Assembly: GCA_016779605.1 (NCBI GenBank)
Contig: JADHNH010000005.1
Location: forward strand, 1 to 64,000
Length of the DNA: 64,000 nucleotides
Source: Nevskia sp.
GTDB lineage: Bacteria > Pseudomonadota > Gammaproteobacteria > Nevskiales > Nevskiaceae
Direction of reading: 5' to 3'
This document shows, piece after piece, positions 58,796-64,000 of the stretch (its first letter is position 1; every line of letters begins with the position of its first letter). Under the pieces are notes generated by a model, which worked only from the letters and a program-made list of their open reading frames with translations, did not search any database and was not told the origin of the DNA. The translations under genes and the position numbers were made by a program.

Positions 58796-59227
58796 TCAGC
58801 CCAGCCAGGCGGCCTGGGCTTCTTCCCAGCCGATCACCGCCAGCGGCGAGCCGTCCGGCTTGATGAAATTGAGCGGGCCGAGGAAGGTCATGTAGAACTC
58901 GCTGTCCACCGGAAACGCGGTCTGGTCGTGCCGCGCGTTGGCGGATTCGTAGCCGTAGCCGGGCGCCACCGCGGTGTCGCCGCCGGCGGCCTTGCCGCCG
59001 CGGATGTCCATGCGTCCCTTGGTCAGGAAGTATTCGCCCGGGCCGATGTGGAAGTGCGCGGCGAACGACGAACCCTTGGGGCAGTCGAAAATCGCGGTCC
59101 AGGCGCCCATCTCGGGGGAAACGTGCAGCAGCTTCCAGCGGATGCCGCCGGTGGAAAACGCCGCCGGGAACGGCTTCCACTCCAGCGCATCCATCTGCAC
59201 GTACTCTTCTTTGAGCTTCGCTTTCAT
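58796..59227 (-). CDS. Cupin protein, acetylacetone/dihydroxyacetophenone dioxygenase-like
   Basis: This 143-residue single-domain cupin starts at ATG 59227 with GGAGGAC upstream. Metal ligands of cupin motif 1 are HFHIGPGEYFLTKG (H-x-H...E, about 68-81). Motif 2 is less clear (FYMTFLGPLNFI). The shape recalls Fe-dependent C-C-bond-cleaving dioxygenases such as Dke1 and DAD, which split beta-diketones or hydroxyketones. First gene of the operon with the two SDRs and the glyoxalase, so a ketone-degradation role is plausible but unproven. Confidence 0.8.
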   Translation of the reverse strand: MKAKLKEEYVQMDALEWKPFPAAFSTGGIRWKLLHVSPEMGAWTAIFDCPKGSSFAAHFHIGPGEYFLTKGRMDIRGGKAAGGDTAVAPGYGYESANARHDQTAFPVDSEFYMTFLGPLNFIKPDGSPLAVIGWEEAQAAWLG

Positions 59228-59399
59228 CGTTATGTCCTCCACGGCGAACGGCCGCCCGCGGCGGCCTGCAGGAATCGCCTTGCCGCCACAGCATACCCAG
59301 CCGGGGCCGGCCGCAGTAGACCGGATGTGCACAGCGGCTTGATCCAGCGTGCCCCGCCGCAGTCCTCGCCGCGGCCCCTGCCGGCCGCCGCGGCTGCCG

Positions 59400-60278
59400 T
59401 CACATCCGCGGCAGCAGCGGCATCGGGTCGACCGGGCGGCCCTTGTCGCGGATCTCGAAATGCAGCATCGGCTGCTGCTCGGGGCCCAGCCCCATTTCGG
59501 CGATCGGCTGGCCGGCCTGTACCTGCTGGCCCTCCTCCACCAGCCGCCGGCGGTTGTAGCCGTAGGCCGACAGGTAGGTTTCGTCGTGCTTGACGATGAT
59601 CAGCTCGCCGTAGCCCTTGAGCGCGCTGCCGCTGTAGACCACCTTGCCGCCGGCGGCGGCCACCACCACCTGCCCGCTTTGGCCGGACAGGTCCAGGCCC
59701 TTGCTGCCGTCCACGCCGAACCGGCGCACCACGCTGCCGCGCGTCGGCCAGGTCCAGTGGCCGTCGCTCGGCGGCATGTCTTCGACCGCGGCAGGCATGG
59801 CGGGAGCGGGTGCCGTGGCCATATCCGCCGGCGCGCGCTCTTCCGGTGGCGGCGCGGTCGCGATTGCTGTCGCGGCCGCCGCAGCTGGGGCGGCCGATGC
59901 GGCTGCAGCGTTCGATATCGCTGGAGCGGTTGATACCGCCGGAGCAGTCGATGCTGCGGCCACCCGCGCCTGCCGGGGCGGCGGCATCGCCTCGCCGCCT
60001 GGCGGTGTCAGCCGCAGCACGCGGCCCGGGTAGATGGTGTAGTCGCGGCCGATGTTGTTCCAGGCGGCGAGGTCATGGAAATCGAGCTGGTTGCGGAACG
60101 CGATGGAATACAGCGTGTCGCCGCGCCTGACCTGGTACTCGCCGGCGCCGGCGCTGCGCTCCGCCGCCGGCGCGGCATGGCTGCGCCTGGGGCTGTGCTC
60201 GCGCACGCCGCTGGAGCCGCACGCCGCCAGCAGCGCCGCAAGCGCGGCCGTAGCCAGCAGACGCCAGCCTGGCTTCAT
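59400..60278 (-). CDS. nlpD: NlpD-type LysM/LytM lipoprotein
   Basis: Outer-membrane lipoprotein that activates the amidase AmiC at division; 292 residues. The lipobox is LLAAC-G (Cys at about 20) and LysM at about 48-91 (YQVRRGDTLYSIAFRNQL). A low-complexity Ala/Pro/Thr linker covers about 95-175 and LytM about 180-290. Where active LytM enzymes have an H-x3-D site the sequence reads SKGLDLSG, so the first His is missing, as in NlpD, and the domain is probably an activator. Position next to surE, pcm and DedA agrees. It lies in the pcm-surE cluster on the same strand. Confidence 0.9.
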   Translation of the reverse strand: MKPGWRLLATAALAALLAACGSSGVREHSPRRSHAAPAAERSAGAGEYQVRRGDTLYSIAFRNQLDFHDLAAWNNIGRDYTIYPGRVLRLTPPGGEAMPPPRQARVAAASTAPAVSTAPAISNAAAASAAPAAAAATAIATAPPPEERAPADMATAPAPAMPAAVEDMPPSDGHWTWPTRGSVVRRFGVDGSKGLDLSGQSGQVVVAAAGGKVVYSGSALKGYGELIIVKHDETYLSAYGYNRRRLVEEGQQVQAGQPIAEMGLGPEQQPMLHFEIRDKGRPVDPMPLLPRM

Positions 60279-60282
60279 GGCC

Positions 60283-60873
60283 TTAGCGCCGGCGCAACAG
60301 GAACCATCCGACGCCGAGCAGCAGTGCGGCGAGCGATACGTACGCGAGCTGGTGCGTGTAGCTGCGCACCAGCTCCACGCCGGGTTCGCCCAGGTAGTAG
60401 CCGGCCGCGACCAGCACCGCGCACCACATCACCGAGCCGGCGACGGTGAGCAGCGCAAACGGCGCCGGGTGCATGCCGAACACACCCGCCGGCAGGGAGA
60501 TCAGGTGGCGGATCACCGGCAGGAAGCGGCCGCAAAACGTGGCGATCCGGGCATTGCGCAGGAACAACGCCTCCGCCTCGTGGTATTTGCGCTCGCTGAT
60601 CAGCAGGTAGCGGCCATAATGCAGCAGCAGCGCGCGCCCCAGGCTGCGCCCCAGCAGGTAGTTGAAAGCCGCGCCCAGCAGCGAGCCCAGGCCGCCGCAG
60701 GCGACCGCCAGCAAGGGGTCGAGGCGGCCCTGGTGCGCCAGGTACCCCGCGGGGATCATGACCAGTTCCGAGGGCACCGGAAACAGGCTCGACTCCAGCG
60801 CCATCAGCAGGATGATCTGGGGATAGCCCAGCTGCGCGTAAAGCCCGCCGAGCCACGCCTGGATTGCGGCCAT
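60283..60873 (-). CDS. DedA-family membrane protein
   Basis: This 196-residue inner-membrane protein has about five hydrophobic segments. DedA signatures include ESSLFPVPSELVMIPAGYLA (about 27-46), GSLLGAAFNYLLGRSLGR and FCGRFLPVIRHLISLPAG (about 113-130), with the conserved G-R-F-x-P-x-x-R. The family transports polyprenyl phosphate or phospholipid across the membrane. It lies four bases upstream of nlpD and ten bases after pcm, so it is part of the surE-pcm-DedA-nlpD operon. Confidence 0.92.
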   Translation of the reverse strand: MAAIQAWLGGLYAQLGYPQIILLMALESSLFPVPSELVMIPAGYLAHQGRLDPLLAVACGGLGSLLGAAFNYLLGRSLGRALLLHYGRYLLISERKYHEAEALFLRNARIATFCGRFLPVIRHLISLPAGVFGMHPAPFALLTVAGSVMWCAVLVAAGYYLGEPGVELVRSYTHQLAYVSLAALLLGVGWFLLRRR

Positions 60874-60883
60874 CGGGCGGCTC

Positions 60884-61585
60884 TCAGGCCTTGCCTTCGA
60901 GCAGCGGGACGAAGCTCACCGAGGTCACGTCGCGGCTGTGCCAGCGCCCGCCGCTGCGGTCGACCACGCGCAGCATCTGCTTGGCCGGCGGGCCCACCGG
61001 GATGATCAGGCGGCCGTTGCGGTCCAGCTGCTCGAGCAGCGCCTTGGGCACCTCGGCGGCGGCGGCGGTGACCACGATGCCATCGTACGGCGCGTGCGAA
61101 GCCCAGCCGCCGCTGCCGTCCGAGTAGCCGAAATGGATGTTGCGGTAGCCCAGGCCGCGCAGCCGCGCGCGCGCCGTCTCCGACAAGGTTTTCAGCCGCT
61201 CCACCGAGAACACGTTGGCCACCAGCTGCGCCAGCACCGCGGTCTGGTAGCCCGAGCCGGTGCCGACCTCCAGCACCTTCTTGCGCACGCCGCCGCCGGG
61301 CGCGTTGCGGTCCAGCAGCAGCTGCGTCATCAGCGCCACGATGTAGGGCTGCGAAATGGTCTGCGACAGCCCGATCGGCAGCGGCATGTTCTTGTAGGCC
61401 TCGGCGCGCCAGGACTCGTCGACGAACTCGTGGCGCGGAACCTTCTGCAGCGTTTCCAGCACGCGCTCGTCGACGATGCCCTCGGCGCGCAGTTCGGCGA
61501 TCAGCCGCGCGCGGCTGGCCGGCGAAGTCAGCCCAGTGCCGGCGCCGCCGAGCGCGCGCACGCCGCTGCGGCCGGGCCCGGTCAC
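60884..61585 (-). CDS. pcm: Protein-L-isoaspartate O-methyltransferase
   Basis: Repairs isoaspartyl residues in aged proteins; 233 residues from a GTG that overlaps the surE stop by four bases. The motif PRHEFVDE (about 47-54), SQPYIVALM and the SAM site [18 protein letters not shown] (about 96-113) are typical, as is GYSDGSGGW (usually GDG). The C-terminal block GRLIIPVG (about 190) is intact. It is a member of the surE-pcm operon, an order conserved in gammaproteobacteria. Confidence 0.93.
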   Translation of the reverse strand: MTGPGRSGVRALGGAGTGLTSPASRARLIAELRAEGIVDERVLETLQKVPRHEFVDESWRAEAYKNMPLPIGLSQTISQPYIVALMTQLLLDRNAPGGGVRKKVLEVGTGSGYQTAVLAQLVANVFSVERLKTLSETARARLRGLGYRNIHFGYSDGSGGWASHAPYDGIVVTAAAAEVPKALLEQLDRNGRLIIPVGPPAKQMLRVVDRSGGRWHSRDVTSVSFVPLLEGKA

Positions 61586-62328
61586 AGCGCGCGCGCCCAC
61601 TGCGTGAGCCGCTCCATCGCGCCGTAGCGCGTCAGGTCCACCACCAGCGGCGTGATCGACACGCGGTTGTTGGCGATGGCGTGGAAGTCGGTGCCGGGCC
61701 CGCAATCCTGCTCCGGCCCGGCCGCGCCGATCCAGTAGATCTGGCGGCCGCGCGGGTCGCGCGTGCGCGTCACCGGCTCGGCGCGGTGGCGGTTGCCCAG
61801 GCGCGTGACCTCGTAGCCGCGCAGGGCCTCGAACGGCACGTCCGGAACGTTGACGTTGAGGATGGTGTCGCCCGGCAGCGGCTCGTGCTTGAGCTGCTCG
61901 ATCAGCCGCAGGGTGACGCGCGCGGCGGTCGGGTAATGCCGCACATCGTAGGACACGCAGGACACCGCGATGGCCGAATAGCCGAGGTGGCGGCCCTCCA
62001 TGGCGGCGGCGACGGTGCCCGAGTACAGGGTGTCGTCGCCCAGGTTGGCGCCGGCGTTGATGCCGGACACGACCATGTCGGGCGTGTGGTCCAAAAACCC
62101 TGTAAGCGCCAGGTGCACGCAGTCGGTCGGCGTGCCGTCCACGCACCAGGTGCCGTCCTCGTGCTGCTGCACGCGCAGCGGGTTGAGGATGGTCAGCGAG
62201 TTGCTGGCACCGCTGCGGTTGCGGTCCGGCGCGACGATTTCGATGCTGTGCGGGCCGCGCAGGTGGTCGGCCAGGCAGCGCAGGCCGGGGGCCGTGCAGC
62301 CATCGTCGTTGGACAGGAGTATGCGCAT
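61582..62328 (-). CDS. surE: 5'/3'-nucleotidase SurE
   Basis: Metal-dependent phosphatase for nucleoside monophosphates, linked to stationary-phase survival; 248 residues. The N-terminal metal site is [16 protein letters not shown] (Asp8, Asp9), followed by [12 protein letters not shown] (Ser at about 39-43) and [22 protein letters not shown] (about 91-112). ATG at 62328 follows a promoter region shared with the divergent Smr gene (57-bp gap). It is translationally coupled to pcm. Confidence 0.95.
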   Translation of the reverse strand: MRILLSNDDGCTAPGLRCLADHLRGPHSIEIVAPDRNRSGASNSLTILNPLRVQQHEDGTWCVDGTPTDCVHLALTGFLDHTPDMVVSGINAGANLGDDTLYSGTVAAAMEGRHLGYSAIAVSCVSYDVRHYPTAARVTLRLIEQLKHEPLPGDTILNVNVPDVPFEALRGYEVTRLGNRHRAEPVTRTRDPRGRQIYWIGAAGPEQDCGPGTDFHAIANNRVSITPLVVDLTRYGAMERLTQWARAL

Positions 62329-62385
62329 CCGGGGGAAGGTCGGGGGTTGAAACTAGTTTAGCGGTTGGCGGGCTATCATGCCCAC

Positions 62386-62943
62386 ATGAAGCGCCCGCAC
62401 GCCGATCCCGACGATGATTTCCGCTCGGCCATGGCCAACGTGCGGCCGCGCGCGGACTCCGACCGCGTGCCGCCGGTGCGCCGGCCGCCGGCGCCGCGCC
62501 CGCTCAGCGCCGAGGCCGACGAGCGCCAGGTGCTGGCCGAGCTGTTGAGCGCCGAGATCGAGCCCGAAATCTTCGAAAGCGGCGACACCCTGTCCTACCG
62601 CGCGCCGGGCCTGCAGGACGCGGTGTGGCGGCGCCTGCGCCGCGGCAGCTACCGCATCGGCGCCGAGCTGGACCTGCACGGCATGAACCGCGAGGCCGCG
62701 CGCGCGGCGGTGGCCGGCTTCCTGGCGCATTGCCAGGACCGCGGCCTGCGCTGCCTGCGCATCATCCACGGCAAGGGGCGCGGCTCGCCCAACAGCGGGC
62801 CGGTGATCAAGTCGCTGCTCGACGGCTGGCTGCGGCGGCGCAAGGACGTGCTGGCGTTCTGCTCGGCGCGGCCCCACGACGGCGGCACCGGTGCGGTCTA
62901 TGTACTGTTACGCAGTTCTCAGACGGTACCCGGGCCGCGCTAG
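62386..62943 (+). CDS. Smr-domain protein (YdaL/SmrA-like)
   Basis: This 185-residue protein has a C-terminal Smr domain (about 93-180) with the nuclease-like motifs LDLHGMNREAARAAVAGFL (about 94-112), IIHGKGRGSP (about 130-139) and a late HDGGTGAVYVLL. The N-terminal 90 residues are charged and proline-rich. Stand-alone Smr proteins are nicking or RNA-cleaving enzymes, and some help rescue stalled ribosomes; the role here is unknown. ATG 62386 follows TATCAT (62374-62379) by only six bases, so the transcript may be leaderless. Confidence 0.87.
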   Translation: MKRPHADPDDDFRSAMANVRPRADSDRVPPVRRPPAPRPLSAEADERQVLAELLSAEIEPEIFESGDTLSYRAPGLQDAVWRRLRRGSYRIGAELDLHGMNREAARAAVAGFLAHCQDRGLRCLRIIHGKGRGSPNSGPVIKSLLDGWLRRRKDVLAFCSARPHDGGTGAVYVLLRSSQTVPGPR

Positions 62944-63015
62944 ACGAATGCGGCGCAAAGGATGTAGCTTCAATCGCGTCCGCCATGCCGGCCGACGCTC
63001 AAGGGGAGAAAGAAC

Positions 63016-63216
63016 ATGCTTGCATCGATCCGCGCGCGCCTGAAAGCCTGTGCCATCGCCGCCTCGCCGCTGCTGCTCAGCGCCTGCGGCCAGGACGACG
63101 GCACCGGCACGCAGAAGTTCGAGGCGCTGGCGATCCCGCTGCTGTTCATGACCGTGCTGGTGGCCACGCAACTGTTCGCGCGGCGCAAGCCCGCCATGCT
63201 GCGCACGGGGGCCTGA
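63016..63216 (+). CDS. Small lipoprotein of unknown function
   Basis: This 66-residue protein has a signal with lipobox LLLSAC-G (Cys at about 24) and a second hydrophobic stretch at about 40-55 (ALAIPLLFMTVLVATQLF), then a basic end RRKPAMLRTG. The mature part is therefore only about 42 residues and may cross or lie along the membrane. AAGGGGAGAAAG precedes the ATG. No family recognised. It follows the Smr gene after 72 bp and is convergent with the WD40 gene. Confidence 0.7.
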   Translation: MLASIRARLKACAIAASPLLLSACGQDDGTGTQKFEALAIPLLFMTVLVATQLFARRKPAMLRTGA

Positions 63217-63222
63217 GGGCCT

Positions 63223-64000
63223 TCATCGCGCCGGGAGGCACTGCGCGCCGCCGGGATCGGCGGGTCGCAGTTCATCGCCGTCCAGCTGCCAGGGCACCCG
63301 GCAGCGCAGTTCCGCGGCCAGCTCGCCGGGGCCGCGGGTTTCCGTGCGCAGCGACCACTCGCGCACCACGCCATCCACCGACCCGGTCAGCAGGCGCTGT
63401 CCGTCCGGGCTGATGGCGGCCGCCTGGAACGGGATCTCGGGCAACTGGCTGGCGTGCTGGGCAACGGTGCCCAGCAGTTCGCCGTCCCGCGTGTCCCACA
63501 GCCTGGCGGTGCCGTCCACCCCGGCGGTGACGACGAAATTCCCGTCCGGGGAAAATTCGGCGCTGCGCACTTCGCCGGCGTGGCCGCGCAGGGCCCAGGC
63601 GCGGCCATCGGCGAGGCGCCAAAGCGTGGCGCCGCCGCTGCCGGCGGTGCTCACCGCCCGTTCGCCGCCGGGGCCGAACAGGATCGAGTTGATCTCGCCG
63701 CCTGAAGCCTCCTCGAAGCGGCGCAGCACCTTGCCGTCGCGCACGTCCAGCAGCGCCGCCACCCGCCCGTGGAGCGCGGCGAGCACGCGCAGGCCGTCGG
63801 CGCTGAAGTCGATCGCCGCCACTTCGCCCGCGTTACCGCCGGCGGCGGGCGCCAGCTGCGTGGACCAGGCGAACCGCCTGGCGCCGAGGTCCCACAGCTT
63901 CACCGCACCCTGCACGCCGACCGCGTAGCGGCGCCCGTCCGGGCTCCAGTGCCCGGCCCGCGCCTGGTCGCGCTCGAACCGCGCGATCTGGGCGCCGCTA
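63223..64000 (-). CDS. WD40-repeat protein, 5' end outside the window
   Basis: The visible part is 259 codons; the frame runs unbroken to the window edge, so the N-terminus is missing. WD40 blades are recognisable at HWSPDGRRYAVGVQGAVKLWD, AIDFSADGLRVLAAL, SAEFSPDGNFVVTAGVDGTARLWD and AAISPDGQRLLTGSVDGVVREW (each about 40 residues apart). Such propellers bind proteins or scaffold complexes. The short C-terminal tail has two cysteines (LRCRVP and QCLPAR). Neither a signal peptide nor a partner domain can be seen here. Confidence 0.85.
   Translation of the reverse strand, partial: SGAQIARFERDQARAGHWSPDGRRYAVGVQGAVKLWDLGARRFAWSTQLAPAAGGNAGEVAAIDFSADGLRVLAALHGRVAALLDVRDGKVLRRFEEASGGEINSILFGPGGERAVSTAGSGGATLWRLADGRAWALRGHAGEVRSAEFSPDGNFVVTAGVDGTARLWDTRDGELLGTVAQHASQLPEIPFQAAAISPDGQRLLTGSVDGVVREWSLRTETRGPGELAAELRCRVPWQLDGDELRPADPGGAQCLPAR

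Overview
The window looks like chromosomal DNA from a high-GC gammaproteobacterium, most probably of the Nevskiales/Xanthomonadales side (Solimonas- or Nevskia-like). This is inferred from gene orders I recognise (tRNA-Leu, tig, clpP, clpX, lon, hupB, tRNA-Val, tRNA-Asp, ppiD; gloB, methyltransferase, rnhA, dnaQ; surE, pcm, DedA, nlpD; alaC, hom, thrC, recJ) together with a lipid-catabolic set (FadBA, crotonases, a Baeyer-Villiger monooxygenase, DUF1329 plus an MMPL/RND exporter). No database search was possible, so the taxon is an inference.

Layout. 1-2300 is accessory DNA of visibly lower GC: leftward reading genes with attC-like right halves directly in front of two starts, which I read as the end of an integron cassette array without a visible integrase. 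It includes a class III nucleotidyl-cyclase-like protein and an internally deleted RAYT transposase. 2500-6950 is branched-chain amino acid synthesis (ilvH, ilvC and pssA leftward; the acetolactate synthase large subunit divergent). 6979-8445 is a secreted M28 peptidase. 8700-16440 is a rightward lipid/ketone block: two crotonases, DUF1329, MMPL exporter, BVMO and DUF3237. 16435-17830 is a scar made of a small palindrome-ended element, a hicA-hicB toxin-antitoxin pair and a decayed second DUF3237 gene. 17905-21300 is fadBA. 21813-25718 holds an ArsR-methyltransferase fusion and the dnaQ-rnhA-gloB region.

25834-34685 is the most interesting locus: eight tightly packed genes (three TPR envelope proteins, two of them lipoproteins; a small exported protein; one TolQ/ExbB-like channel protein; two ExbD/TolR-like proteins; one TonB-like AgmX/PglI protein), with fabI 21 bp downstream. 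One TolQ-like plus two TolR-like proteins plus AgmX/PglI and TPR partners is the composition of the Myxococcus Agl-Glt/Nfs motors, so I propose an uncharacterised proton-driven trans-envelope machine.

35571-44685 is the folding and proteolysis cluster with three tRNAs. 44783-45050 is a MITE-like element next to a haem-type ABC transporter (hmuUV). 46931-52587 is recJ with thrC, hom and alaC. 52724-59227 holds a GFA protein, a membrane glycosyltransferase, an exported peroxiredoxin, an AraC regulator and a four-gene SDR/glyoxalase/cupin operon. 59400-64000 holds nlpD, DedA, pcm, surE, an Smr protein, a small lipoprotein and a WD40 protein cut by the window end.

Three families of imperfect palindromic intergenic repeats occur. 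Two of them appear twice, and both of those flank thrC. Each copy lies between a stop codon and the next gene, and one forms the C-terminal tail of FabI. No rRNA, CRISPR array or complete insertion sequence was seen.
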